DNA from: Daucus carota subsp. sativus
Taxonomy: Eukaryota; Streptophyta; Magnoliopsida; Apiales; Apiaceae
Assembly: GCF_001625215.2 (NCBI RefSeq)
Contig: NC_030384.2
Span: 44,116,390 to 44,180,389 of the forward strand
Reading direction: 5' to 3'
Length of the DNA stretch: 64,000 bases
In this document: one piece after another, positions 21,759-33,867 of the stretch
Layout of the letters: every line of letters starts with the position of its first letter
Position numbering within the stretch: position 1 is the stretch's first letter
Position numbers and translations under genes: made by a program
The notes under the pieces: generated by a model
What the model saw: the letters and a program-made list of their open reading frames with translations, nothing else
What the model was told of the DNA's origin: nothing
Databases searched by the model: none

Positions 21759-23513
21759 TGCAAAAGACGCATCACAAACCTATCAAAGTAATTCAGCATG
21801 GTAAGTACTTCTTGCTAACCTTTTCTAAGTTATAAATACTCTGGTTTGCACCAAATAACATGTCCTGTTAGTTATAAATATCCCAATTACACTAAGAGGG
21901 CCTTAACTGAAATGATTTAAATTCAGTATTAGGGCATTACTAAAACTAGGGAGGACAAGATGATTTCCCAAATATCCAATACAAGTATTTGCATTACACA
22001 ATTGCTGGCACTTGATCTTTTTCGAAAAATGAATACGCAGGTCACGACTATTTGTAGAAGTTAATCTCTGGAGAGGATTTCCACAATGATGACTGCTTCA
22101 GTTGTTCAGTAGCACCATTATTATCATATCCAAGATCTTAGGGCTTCATGTATTCAAGTTTCAGATATATGTAATTTTTTGTTCAGGAGTTCAAATCGTA
22201 GACCATTGCTAAAATTCATTGGTAAGATATAGGAACATTTATACATTCTTTTAATTAGAGTGTTTTTGTATAGCTACTTCAAGGACAACAGTGTTACCTG
22301 TCCCTATCATATGGAGTGCGAGTTTGTATGTGTATAGACATTTTATTTAATGTAATGAATTTTTTTTGTAAGTACCAGTAAGTGTAACTGCTTGACTGAA
22401 GATTATTTTCCCTGATCATGACAAAGATACCAATATATAAAACTTGCAGGAAATAATTGAAGGTTCTTATTTAGTCATCAGGCTAATGAAAGCTGTAGCG
22501 TTTAACAATGACATGAAAAAATTATCAACTAATTGACACATAGAGTAGAACACATTGTCCAAATAATCAATTTCACGATATCAGAAACAGCAAACTCTAT
22601 GTTCATATCTTCCTGTACTACCCTAAGGAGTTAAGGTGCTGGAAAGGGCACTATTATCAACACATCGTATAACGAATTCATTTAGCAATCTTACAACCAG
22701 ATACTAGAATACTACACTGATAACGGATCAACAGAAATTGAGGTGAAATAAGTTGAAGTCACGGCATATAAAGACATTGCATAACAGAGCAAATTGTAGC
22801 AAAATAATTACAACAAAAAAACAGGAATATCAGTTATTCAGATGAACTATGTTGAACCCTACACATTATTTACTCAATCGGTGCTTGAATAATTTTGTCT
22901 AGAATAAATTCATACTAAAATAAATCAATTATCAATAAAGGGGAATTGGGGAATATATAGCACGTGGTATAAAATGTGAAATAATTCCAGCTCTTGCCTG
23001 AGTGAATGAAACAGACCTCAGAAGCACAGTCTTGTAAGTGGTGTGTGTTGTGCGCGGGGATTTTGATGGCTCTACTTCAAACTTCAAATTTACGGGTCGG
23101 AAACGGAAAGTGAGTAAGACTGTGTCCAGAAGAAGTCTCAATATTGTATTGGTCAACTTAAAGCAAGAGGCCCGTAGATACATGGGCTTCCAGAACAATC
23201 AGCTAATCGTATTACCTAAAACATAGAATTGTACTGATGACATATTTATATTGTTACGGGTTCTAAACTCGAGAAAACTCTCGGCGATCACTTCCCGAAG
23301 ACAAACGTTATTTTGGTATTCGAGAATTTTGGTAATACTTGCTATTGCAACTCTGTTTTTCAGGTATCTCTTTGTTTTTTTGTTTATTACTTTTATTTTT
23401 TGATTTATTTTGAGTGGAATGCGAAAAGATGTTGACTTTAATCTTGTTTGTTTGTTTAATCTTTGTGTTTTGTTTGGTTTTGATGTTCATTTCACATACG
23501 ACGAAGTAACGTG
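21759..23513. other. 3' flank of the PICBP-like gene and gene-free DNA
   Basis: The first few hundred bases are probable 3' UTR. The rest is moderately AT-rich. Overlapping opposite-strand frames at 22932-23226 (88 and 62 residues) have no recognised domain and I do not call a gene. A T-rich segment at 23360-23480 precedes the poly(A) retroelement. Confidence 0.55.
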
Positions 23514-24006
23514 ATCGATAGCATAGCGGTGGAGACCGATGGTGGCGGTGACGGCGGTTTTCGGGACAGGATTCGGTTTCAGAAAGAAAAGCGCCAATTG
23601 TGCGTTAATTGTGCCTCCTAATTGAGGGCGTTAATTGTGCCTCGTAATTGAGGGTGTAAATTGTGTCTCTTTATTGAGGAGCGTAAATTGTGCATTAATT
23701 AAGTACATTAATATTTTATTATTATGCCTTAATTAAGAGCTTAATTGTCTCAATCATGAGTTATCATGATTGTGGGAATATTTTAATATGATCTGTTAAA
23801 TAGATCGATTTATATTCTTCTTGTTTCTCTTGTTTTATTTTCAGGATTATTGGAAAAAGATCGATTTTTCTTTTCGGACATTAAAGTTTTATTATCTAAT
23901 TTTTCTCGATCATCTTACATGTCCAACGGTTAGATAATAAGCTTTCACGATGAATTGCCGATACTCGTTGAGATTTATTCTCATTTCAAAAAAAAAAAAA
24001 AAAAAA
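23514..24006 (+). mobile_element. Poly(A)-tailed retroelement, copy 1
   Basis: About 490 bp ending in 19 A (23988-24006). It starts ATCGATAGCATAGCGGTGG and passes through a GC-rich GGTGGCGGTGACGGCGG segment. A minisatellite of about 21-25-bp units (TTAATTGTGCCTCNTAATTGAGGGCG type) covers about 23605-23705; a conserved 3' part ends GAGATTTATTCTCATTTC. A homologue with the same boundaries lies inverted at 48117-48685. The tail shows retroposition; there is no open frame. It may be a SINE or an internally deleted LINE; no clear target duplication was found. Confidence 0.7.
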
Positions 24007-24390
24007 CCTCCTCCGTGTTACCTAGTTAAAATCCATAACGCGTGTTGTCCTGGGTCCGCAAGTCCGCCTCGGCCCATATACGCCCGTTGACTCGCTTTAC
24101 TTTGACTCCGCACCCAAACGCGGCATTACATTAAAAATGATCATTCCGATAAAAATCATCTATAATTAAATATCATCTGCTTCTAGAAAATAATTGTCGT
24201 AAAATAATTGTTGTTTTTTTCAAAAGAATTTTTATATATTTTTCAAAATCTATATTTGAATTACAATTTCTAATATTTGACAAAAAAAATAAGAAATTTA
24301 ATTTTATAATGTATAATGTTTCCAAAAATAACGCTTAAGATGGGATGGTATTAGTGTTACCCATGTTATATATTATGGAAAATGTTATAT

Positions 24391-24435
24391 TCCGATCAAC
24401 CTTCTTTTTTTTTTGCCAACTCCGATCAACCTTCT
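24391..24435 (-). mobile_element. Micro retro-insertion: 15 bp between 15-bp target duplications
   Basis: TCCGATCAACCTTCT occurs exactly at 24391-24405 and 24421-24435. Between them lie nine T then GCCAAC. Read on the minus strand this is GTTGGC followed by A(9), ending at the second target copy. That is the form expected from LINE-type target-primed reverse transcription that stopped almost at once. Confidence 0.65.
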
Positions 24436-24621
24436 AATATCCAAAACAATTTGTAAGAATTTGTATCGAAAGTGTATGTATGATTTGTGCAGATACAGGG
24501 GCTGGGAATTGAATATGCTCTGGAACTAAAAATGCTGCTCTGAAAAAAACAATTTTCTATATTATTCATCGTTTGGTTTTTATTAGTTCGATGTCCAGAA
24601 CTCCAAAAGTACTGTGTACAT

Positions 24622-25492
24622 AGGCATGAGCATGATGCGGTTCGGTTCGATTTTGACTAAAAACCGAACCGGTTCGGTTTTGACTAAAAACCGAACCGTA
24701 ACCATATTAATTCGGTTTCTAAAATCAAAAACCAAAACCAAACCATATGTAATTGGTGCGGTTCGATTTTCTAAATTCGGTTTCGGTTTTAAATGGTGCG
24801 GTTTCGGTTTCTAAACCAAATATATAAAATGTGTTTTGTTATATTTATTTATTTAATTTTAGTAAGATTAGCACTAACATTAATAAACATTAACCCAAGA
24901 ATATGCATAGGAAGTGACTACCATTACATTTAGTAGATCTGAGCTTAAGAAGCCGCATTGACAATCAAAAAAGTTCTTAGTCATTATACATTATACATTA
25001 GTAACACATATGATGCATTATGAGAATTAGCACTCCCTGGTGTCTGGAACTCCTGCCAGACATGCTGTGATGAAATGAAATCTAATTCCTACTATAAAAA
25101 TCACAGAACACAACATCTTATGTAACTTTGGATAATATACAAAATTAAATGGTTAGTGGCAGATATGCATATAAACAATAGAAGTTCAAGGAATAGATTA
25201 GCACCTGAATAGTTATAAAACAGAATGCATAGAATATTGTTACAAAAAATAGAATTAATATATATATATATATATTAAATAATTAAATATATATATATAT
25301 ATATATAATTTTATTCGGTTCGGTTCGGTTTGTATTCCGTTTTAAAAAATTTAAAACCGAACCGCAACTATATTATTGGTTCGGTTTTTATTCGGTTTGG
25401 TTATTAGTTGGTTCGGTTTTTTATGGTGCGGTTTCGTTCAGTTTTTTTTGGTTTTGGTTCGGGTTTCGTTTTTTGGTTCGGTTTTGATCATC
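24622..25492. mobile_element. hAT-type MITE with CCGAACC subterminal arrays, 871 bp
   Basis: Imperfect terminal repeats (AGGCATGAGCA at the left; GATGATCA on the complementary strand at the right) are flanked by TGTACAT at 24615-24621 and 25493-25499 (seven of eight bases of a hAT target duplication). The ends are dense in TTCGGTTCGG/CCGAACCG repeats in inverted orientation and the core is AT-rich, with (TA)n tracts at 25255-25308. Open frames at 24614-24814 and 25376-25561 are translations of the array. Confidence 0.75.
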
Positions 25493-25499
25493 TGTACAT

Positions 25500-25896
25500 G
25501 TAACTGTTATATCGGTATATTAAAATCATGGTGGATGTTACGCAACAATTGCGACATATAATATACTAGTCACTTAGTCACTTCAATTGCTAGTGAAATC
25601 TTTGGACTTGGTTAAACTTTAACTCTTCTGTTGTGTTTTGTGTATAGCTGCATAGATAAACCATCAACAATTTTATAAAAAATAGAGATCCTCATCACGA
25701 ATGGAGCGTTGGATCTTTGATGATTCCTGCACGACTGCATATCCACTCAGCCTCTGTTTCAAAGATAATTGTACCACCAAGTTGTGTACTACTATCTAGT
25801 ATCTACTATGTGCAAAATTTGACCTATAGTGGGATCTTAACCCTTATAACCTTATTAGATGCCCATTGTTTAATTAACAGCATAAAAATAAAAATG
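25500..25896. other. Gene-free stretch left of the LTR retrotransposon
   Basis: I see nothing beyond AT-rich DNA. The 5 bases at 25892-25896 (AAATG) are the target duplication of the adjoining LTR element. Confidence 0.6.
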
Positions 25897-26132
25897 TGTT
25901 ATGTATATATAATAGAAGAGAAGTGTATATGATATAAGAGAAGTATTTTATAAAACTAAAGATGAGAGAATGTGTTATTTCTATCTCTTCTCAATACATA
26001 CAAGTCTCTTTATATAAGACTTGGAATACAAATGAAAAGTCAAGAGTTTTAAGTATTAATGGAGAAAACTAAAAGCCAAAGGTCATGGAAATTCCAAGAG
26101 CCAAAAGTCATCCATCACTTTATTTCATAACA
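25897..26132 (-). repeat. LTR (3' LTR of the minus-strand element)
   Basis: 236 bp, TG...CA ends with the short terminal inverted repeat TGTTATG/CATAACA. It matches 31305-31540 at every position I compared. Confidence 0.93.
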
Positions 26133-29100
26133 CTCCCCCTTGGATGACTTGTATCAACATCATGCCTCGTTAAAACCTTACTAGGAAAAACCCATTGGGA
26201 AAAACCCTAGTGAAGGAAAAAGAGTACATGAGTTGTACAAAACAAAAATATATCATTTATGTCTCCCTCTCATCACCATATGACAATTAAAAAGGACATC
26301 AGCTAATATCTTGAAGTCTGCGCATCCTCATCCGGTGTACCAAGAAGTGTCTTTGAGAGGAAATCTGTCGGATTCCTTTGATTATCATTCCTTGCACGTG
26401 ATACTGCCTCGTTAAAAATTTTACCAGGAAAACCCATGGATAAGGGAAAAAGAATGCAGCGTGCATTTGCTCTTCCTTAATAAAAATTGCCTGCAACAAT
26501 TAAATTCACAGAAAAAGAAAATCTCCACCATAATTTATTCAACTTTTGACCCCCTACTTCTTTATGCCTGCAAAATTAGCTTAAAACTTTATAGAATAGG
26601 TTAGTGGAGATTGAATAAAATTATCATTTTGTAACTTCAGGACTAACACGCCCTTAGAGCGAGCGATCCCTTAACAATGAACACTAACCGAAAGTGGAGA
26701 CTTGCTTTAAATAATTATTGTCAAAACGTGTATGATAAACCATGTTGTAGTTTACTTAGATACGGTACTTCAGGATCGAAAATTTCTTTCGAGTGTTCAC
26801 AAAAAGTTAGTGTACTATCGTGTATTTATAATCCTTCTGGGATTCACATATGACAATATATATATATCATTCATCCAAGGGTTATTCTTCTTTCAATATA
26901 TACACCAAAAAACACTTTATCACATAATATAACATATAGTATTTTAATCAGGTGCAACTCAATTCAATGTTACCTAGAAACACATTCTAGTTTCCATCTG
27001 CTCTGGCCAGAGACTTTATGAGTTGTCACCAATATTTGATACATAATGATGTATTTGTCAAAATAATTTTGGGTTGGACTGCTGGTCCGAATCCCTTTTC
27101 CATTTGAGAGGGTATAGTTCTCGAGAGTTTGTTATACTGCTTCTGGCAGTTAAGATCCTTCTAGGATGATTATTGTCAAGTGGGTCGTATAAAACTTAAA
27201 CTCAACCTTCACATATTGCGTGACTATTTCGCAATTCCACCACAAATACTATTACTCTTCATGACTAATACAATGTCATCATACAATTATCTAAATTTCA
27301 CATTCATAATTTTTATTTTTGAAACTTCATTTCGTTTTCAAACAAAAAATCATTAATGTCCCACTGACTTGACACCTTTAGGTGTATTAACTGCAGTTTC
27401 ATATATTTCTCTATTTTTAAGAGATAATGATTCGTAGGGCGCACTACTTTCACAACTTCAGGTGTGACAGGACTACTGGTCCAAATAATTTTTCTTTATA
27501 ATTGCCTCAATTATATCTTCTTCTTTTTTTCTTGGCCAATTTTATCTATATTCTCCAATAGAATTTTCTTCATGATCCTCATTATCATTATTAACCTCAA
27601 GTTCAATAAATATCATCGACGTCGATTCGATTTATGGTTCCACTTTATTCTAGACAAGACATGATATATCGAGATCTCAATATTTTTTATTACTTTTATT
27701 TTCTCTAATCTTTCATGTCTATAATCTCTTCCATAGATCCTTCAATATAATCTCTTCTGGAGATCCATAAAAAATTTATTGATTTCTCAATCTAGCCATC
27801 ATCAATTATTGGTCCTTTACACCCATTTTTTGTATAAGATATGGAACCAACTTGTCTATCACGCTTCAGGCGTTCTTTAGACATAATAGTAACTTGAGGT
27901 TGTCCTTCTGCGACATTAATATCATAGGAGCATATGTAGCCGGTGTTTGTGGCGAAATCACTATTTATGGTCATCAAAATGAATTATCTTATGAACTTCT
28001 GGTTCATATTCTGTATTTCGAGGATGAAGATGAGGCAATGATAATTCATTCTTATATATATCTATGTTCACCGACTATTTATTTCTCCCCCTGATTTTGG
28101 GAAAACAAACTCATTAAATCAAGTCATAACAAATATATATTGATGATTCCAAATACACTCATATGTAATATATATTCAATTGAGGAATCCATCTTACTAA
28201 CATGGTGGAAAATCTGTGATGACCAAATGATTTGTTTATGATTGGGAGAAACTATGAAAATTGATTTATATGATGTGAATCGATAAATATGTGATACAAA
28301 ATACTCACCAATTTTTATGGACGAGATAATACTTATTGTGAGATGCACCAACATTATAAACATAATTCTAAATAATAAATCTTGAAAACTTCAGGCTGCA
28401 AGTTAATAATAACTTCATATACAATCAAATATCTCATAAAATATCTCACTGTTCAATAGAGGGAGTTTTTTTTATCTCATTTCATATCTTCATATCCCCA
28501 CAATTATATCTTTGTTGGTGATCAATTTTGCCTTATAAGCAAATAACATATATATCACTGAAAAGAAGAATTTACAGGTTCTTCAACAAAAGCCCATATA
28601 AAATATCAATTGCTATTCACATCATTATCAAATTGAGACGGCTTAGCCAGTCAAACCAAACTATAAATTTATAAGTAAACTTCTGGTTTACTTCAAATTA
28701 TGGTTATCATAAACTAACAGCGAAGCTTTCTCCAAATTACTTATAGTGCAATGAAATAGACTCAATATTTAAAGGCACTTGATATCTCAATTCGGTAAAT
28801 TATATCAAATTTCATTCTTCAATCTTCTTAGGAGAGTATAATTGCATCAATACTATACATGCTCTTCTAGAGTAAAATGTACCTGAGAGAGTTAATAAAA
28901 AAATATACATGTTCTTCGAGAGCCTTATATACGCTCTTCCGGAGCTTTATACTTTCTCTTCCCAAGTCTTATATTTAGAATAATTACAATGAGGCATTCT
29001 ATATAATCCTTTCATTAATAATTCAAATTTAGTAAACCACATATAGTCACGATATCAACTCATGCATTTAACAACCCAAATATTTCATCAATTTCATAAT

Positions 29101-31290
29101 ATTGTATCTGCGGGACATTTATTCTATAAACATCGCTCAATATCATATTTATGAAAAATATGACCAGTATCATTTAGAAATTTAATAAAAATTAAACACA
29201 ACGTCATTGAGTGATAATAAAAGAATTTTATTATATAGAGACAACTTCTGGCTGTGATCATTTACTATTATTCCAAAAAACAACATCAACCGGGAGTTGT
29301 CAATTATAACAAAATTATTTAACCTAAGTGGTTAAAAACACTTTTACCAACGCTAATTTTAAATCAAATATAAAGGCACATAGTGATAGGCACATATTGA
29401 TATTGAAACTCTATCAGATACCAATAATATCATATAAAGGTTATAATGCCACTTATTTGGAGCATGTGTATGTAATACACACTCTAATGTGTGAGCAAGA
29501 CAAATAGATATAAATGAAATAGTGTATGTGCATATAAGTCATCTAATTTAAATCATAAAACATGATGTTATGCACTATCGGGGAAAATTAGGACAACCTA
29601 CTATCTATTGATCACTAGGTAGGACTCTTAGATTGAAGAGTAAGTTATGAGTTAATAATTTGGATTCATTTTGCATCAAATTGATTACAAGTATACAATC
29701 CAAACTTGCTTTATATCCTATTTGGCAAACATAAAACAATTAGGAGATCAAAAATATGAATCATCATACTTGATACATTATCAAAAATAATCTCAAAACA
29801 TATTAATCCAATATCATAAATCAAATAATTATCAATTTACTCTATGATAAAGTCATAGAATTATGAGAAAGTCAAATCTGATCAGTTTCAAAGAATATCA
29901 ATTTACTTTATGAATATCATTTTATCTGGAAAAGTATAAAACACGAAAAATGTAGGATATTCCGAGACCTTTCCAGAATGGTAAGGCTCGTTAAAAACGA
30001 ACAAGTAACGAATTCAGAAAACAAATATTTCTGGGCTACAGATGCAGAATCAGCTCCTGATTATGATAGTATTTTGATATTTAAGACATTGAAATCACAT
30101 AATATGGCAATGGAATGTAAAGACAAAATGTAGATATCGAAAAGAGGTTTTCAGAATGGTATTTCTCATAATATTTGGACAAATATTCAATTTACAATGA
30201 ATTTTAGAAGTGACAGCATATCAACTTGAATCATATAATCAGATTACACAAAATGTAGATTTTGACATACTTATAAGCATATTTTAGAAATACACGAAGA
30301 AGAGAAATTGTAGATGATCAAAAGACCTTTACAACAAGTATAAGCTCAATAGATTCCGATGGATAATGAATCGGATATGAAATTTACAAAAATTAGACAC
30401 ATAATAAGCACATAACAAGCCAATTATAATGTTATCTGGGAAAATGCACACACAAGAAGGGATAGTTAACGGGGGGTTAATAGACTGGTAACAACCTATC
30501 ATTCTGTAGTTTCCTATTAATGCCAAAAGCAGCAACTGTGTGGTCTCCTTACGTCTATTTGTTATACAATACAACTTCATCTTCATTTCGAATTATCAAA
30601 ACATCACAAGTTTATCAGTAATATGCAACTTTCAAAGGGCATGATGATTTCATCACCAGCAAAGAGGTATCAAAATTATATATAAGACATGATCACTGAA
30701 GATATAACATTGTCACATGAAAATTATTAATCATATCAAGAAGATACAATTTAATATACTTATATCAAATCAGTGAAAAATAACAAATACATAGAGACAC
30801 AAGCATATTAAGATTAAGCAATGGAATTACCAATTAACTAGATAAAAATTAGTTTAAAATTTCCATTTCCAAAATCATGCCATCAATATATGCATGTAGA
30901 ATATCAAGGAATTTTTTCAAAATATCTAAAATCTTTCAATTTTAATGAAAACTAAAATGAGAGATGCAAAACTAATGTAACTCAAAAACATTTAGAAAAT
31001 ACTATATAAAAAGAAGAATGATGAAGGTAGACGTACCTTGGAATCTTGTGATTTGACGATTAATTCTATTAAGTTCAAAGATTCCTTACCTCAAGACAAA
31101 TCTTAGAACATATTATTCATATGAAGCTCAAAATCCAAAGAACAACTCACGTTTTGTTGCGAAATAAGTCATCATCGATTAACCCATCAAAACTTTCAAA
31201 CCATGATCTTCTTGAAGATGAAAGTACACGAATATATGAACACAACAAAAGAACGAATCGTACAACATACGAACAAAGTGAAAAAGCAAA

Positions 31291-31304
31291 TCGTGCTGAT
31301 AACG
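31291..31304 (-). other. Primer-binding site, apparent half-tRNA-Ile type
   Basis: Immediately inside the 5' LTR the minus strand reads CGTTATCAGCACGA. Its complement, TCGTGCTGATAACG, equals the anticodon arm of plant cytosolic tRNA-Ile(AAU) as I recall it (TCGTGCTAATAACG), except that G replaces the A of position 34. That base is inosine in the mature tRNA and pairs with C. The initiator-Met 3'-end site common in plant copia elements is absent. Drosophila copia is known to use an internal half-tRNA cut near nucleotide 39, the same place as the end of this match. Confidence 0.6.
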
Positions 31305-31540
31305 TGTTATGTATATATAATAGAAGAGAAGTGTATATGATATAAGAGAAGTATTTTATAAAACTAAAGATGAGAGAATGTGTTATTTCTATCTCTTCTC
31401 AATACATACAAGTCTCTTTATATAAGACTTGGAATACAAATGAAAAGTCAAGAGTTTTAAGTATTAATGGAGAAAACTAAAAGCCAAAGGTCATGGAAAT
31501 TCCAAGAGCCAAAAGTCATCCATCACTTTATTTCATAACA
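31305..31540 (-). repeat. LTR (5' LTR of the minus-strand element)
   Basis: 236 bp, the partner of 25897-26132, directly followed by the AAATG target duplication on its right side. Confidence 0.93.
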
Positions 31541-31545
31541 AAATG

Positions 31546-32483
31546 TAAGTATTCACGTCCTCATCCTTTCCCCAAAGGCACTGCGAGTCATATTTAAATG
31601 GTATATTGCATAGTTTTCATCTACAACTTAGTATGCATATCAAAAGGCAATTGAGAGTTTAGAGTGTTGTGCAATGTGTACATCATATTAGACAAATAAG
31701 TATCAATTTTAATTGAACAACTCAAACAAATTAAACACCTTCTCTGTTTATCCTTTTGTATTTCTTCCGGTGGATATTGAAGATCAGCTTTGATGGAAAA
31801 TCATGCATTATATTTCTAATTAAACCCTTCTTCATGTTGTAATATATTTCATTGCGAATTTTTCCTAATATCTTACTATTTCAAACACGTTATCGATTAT
31901 TCCTACAAATTCAGATGAGTTGGTTATCTAATATGATATTGTTCGTTTCACAAGTCCTCTTGCCTCAGTTTTTTAATTTAATTATATATTTGTTTTTTGA
32001 TTATGTTTATTATCATGTTATTTGCATGTTCAGTTATAGGATTGAGGAGTGTAAAATAATTTAAAATCATGTAACACATTTTCATGATATGTGAAATTTC
32101 ATATATAAATCGAAAACTTTCACTAATTATTATATCATATGATTGAGAGGGCGTAAAATAATATAAAATTATGTGAGAATCTTGAGTTAACGAGAGTTGA
32201 ACCTGGATGCCGGAGACAAATAAATCCATCACATGAACTATGCAATCGTGTTTGGTATTCAAGTGATAATTAAACCTCGTAAATGTACTCAAACTTGTAT
32301 TTCTATTTTGTCAAAAAAAAAAAAAAACTTGTATTTCTATTCGAAGAATTCGGTATACACCTTCGTCCTAAATATACATGAATAACACGAACAAACAAAA
32401 AACGAAACTGTATACGTAGAGCCCAATCTATGAATGAATAGACCAGCCAGATATACTAATCTCTTTGATCCCTCCGTCGTCGC
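31546..32483. other. Gene-free stretch right of the LTR retrotransposon
   Basis: AT-rich; no gene supported. Overlapping frames at 31852-32064 and 31978-32292 on opposite strands have no domain. The poly(A) micro-insertion at 32291-32341 is inside. Confidence 0.55.
32291..32341 (+). mobile_element. Micro retro-insertion: TTGTC plus poly(A) between 14-17 bp target duplications
   Basis: CTTGTATTTCTATT occurs at 32294-32307 and 32328-32341, extending to 17 bp if three leading A are counted. Between them are TTGTC and 15 A. The LINE at 35530-36179 ends CGTC followed by A(9), so this insert looks like the last five bases plus tail of a related LINE. Confidence 0.65.
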
Positions 32484-32491
32484 CTATAAAT
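32484..32491 (+). promoter_or_regulatory. TATA box of small gene 1
   Basis: CTATAAAT lies about 120 bp upstream of the ATG at 32609. Confidence 0.6.
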
Positions 32492-32608
32492 TCTAGCCTA
32501 CACAAACACAAATAACCAAAAAAATATTATTGCTTGAATATCTCCAACATCTATAAGCTCTTGCTATATTTCCACCACAAGAACACAACTCTGCAACGCT
32601 CTACATAC

Positions 32609-32836
32609 ATGGCTGGCCTTCAGTACAACTTTTTTCCGACCGATTTCTATTATCCTCGTCCACAGGCAACGTCTGATACAAACAAGCAACAGATTCAAAG
32701 CGTATCTATGGCTGATGACACTAGTATAGTTACAAGTAAAGATCGCAACTCGAGTGAACTCAAGATTGTTTGCAGCGACCCACAAGACATTAACAAGATT
32801 GTAGCCAAATATTCTCCGATTCTGAAGAAAGACTGA
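32609..32836 (+). CDS. Small plant protein with MAGLQYxFFPTDF signature, copy 1
   Basis: A single-exon gene of 75 residues. The start is the ATG at 32609, because the homologue at 36868 begins with the same MAGLQY; the open frame itself extends 25 codons further upstream. Seen: an aromatic N-terminus, MAGLQYNFFPTDFYYPRP, then a polar, Ser/Asp/Lys-rich remainder with SSELKIVCSD, which parallels SSKIVLKA in copy 2. There is no signal peptide, membrane segment or Cys motif. I recall small plant proteins with this N-terminus but no assigned function. A TATA box upstream and a conserved paralogue 4 kb away support it as real. Confidence 0.8.
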   Translation: MAGLQYNFFPTDFYYPRPQATSDTNKQQIQSVSMADDTSIVTSKDRNSSELKIVCSDPQDINKIVAKYSPILKKD

Positions 32837-33867
32837 TGATATGATCATATATCAAGCCTTGTATTATGTGTGTATGTAGCCGCCAGTTAAGTATATAAGT
32901 ACGTGCTGACTTATTTGAATTTGTAAGTTGTTGTGTTTATTTGTTTACGTGTTCATGTCATGTGAGTTTTTATTTATATGATCTTGTCCATTTTGTTTAG
33001 ATACTTAGCTATATTCATGCATGTGTTTCTTCTTTTATATCTGTATGCATGCATGGTTTAGATATTGATCAGGTAAGTTTGGAAATCTCTTAGGGACTTC
33101 GAATCAGAAATTTTTATGTGCTACATGAATTCGAAGAATCCGTGAGATTGGTGTCCGAATAAGGGAAATAAATTAACTGGAAATTATTCGAAGAATGGAA
33201 GGAATTTCGATATAATTTATTGTTAAAAACTCTTTAACTGAATTTTTTTTTTGTCATAGCTACAAGGCCCACAACTGTTTAACGAAGACTTGTAGGTAAA
33301 CTTGGACGGCAGAACAAGAACAATGAAAACATAAATGGAGACAGAGAGCTTTTATTTTGTCTAGAAGCTTCTGGCGAAGCACATTGTTGAATATACGTAA
33401 ATAGCTTCTTGATTCTGTGTTTAGCCGTCACTGCATCTGAGAAATATTTTAATTTCCAGAAGCTTGAATTTTCGGACTCAATTGCTTGAGCAGTTGAGCC
33501 TTGAGGCCCTTGACATATTATAATTGCATGATTATAATATGTGGAATGAGATTGATCCAAATATAAATAATATATATTTGAAGTAGAATTGACTATGAAA
33601 TTACAATTTCACTTTCGAAATTGAAGTGAACAACTAAATTAAAACAAATTTTATTCTTAAAAATGTATATCTAAATTGAAACGGAGGAAGAAAAAGTCTT
33701 TGACTCCAAGATTTCTCTAAAACATGGATAGATATTTTGACTCGGCAGTTATATGTATCTATAATCTATAATCCTACATAAATTACTAAATTTCAGGGAT
33801 TGGAGGGAATAATATAATTATAACATTTTATGATAAAAAAAATATAATTATAACGTTTGAATTATAT
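32837..33867. other. Gene-free stretch downstream of small gene 1
   Basis: The first 200 bp are the likely 3' UTR. A possible further micro-duplication (AATATAATTATAAC at 33811-33824 and 33841-33854, separated by 16 bp ending in A6) is in AT-rich DNA and is weaker than the others. The reverse frame at 33279-33560 shows no domain. Confidence 0.5.

Larger units (their letters stand above)
25897..31540 (-). mobile_element. Non-autonomous LTR retrotransposon, Ty1-copia-derived, 5.64 kb
   Basis: Two 236-bp LTRs (25897-26132 and 31305-31540) start TGTTATG and end CATAACA; I see no difference between them. AAATG flanks both sides (25892-25896, 31541-31545), so the insertion is intact. On the minus strand a purine tract (AAGGGGGAGTG) lies just inside the downstream LTR and a primer-binding-site candidate (CGTTATCAGCACGA, 31304-31291) just inside the upstream LTR, giving minus orientation. 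Near the 3' end the stretch typical of plant copia 3' regions (TTTTTCCTTCACTAGGG to TTTTAACGAGGCA on the minus strand) occurs at about 26163-26225, with a second weaker copy near 26400. The 5.17-kb interior has no gag-pol frame; the longest frames are below 95 residues. A decayed pol trace may sit near 27.8-28.0 kb (minus; ERLKRDRQVGS resembles the copia ERLKRGRxIGS linker). It must have moved with proteins supplied in trans. Confidence 0.88.

Noticed and set aside
22932-23226. Possible small gene (88 residues minus, 62 residues plus)
   Set aside because: Opposite-strand overlapping frames without domain, splice or promoter support.
27464-28094. Small genes inside the LTR element (frames of 66-80 residues)
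   Set aside because: Wrong strand for the element, AT-rich, no domain; the minus strand shows only a faint copia pol trace.
31285-31304. tRNA-Ile-like sequence taken as a tRNA gene
   Set aside because: Only 14 nt of the anticodon arm match and it lies directly inside an LTR; it is a primer-binding site.
33811-33854. Fourth poly(A) micro-insertion between AATATAATTATAAC copies
   Set aside because: All A/T target, only six A in the tail and a longer non-A insert; slippage is as likely.
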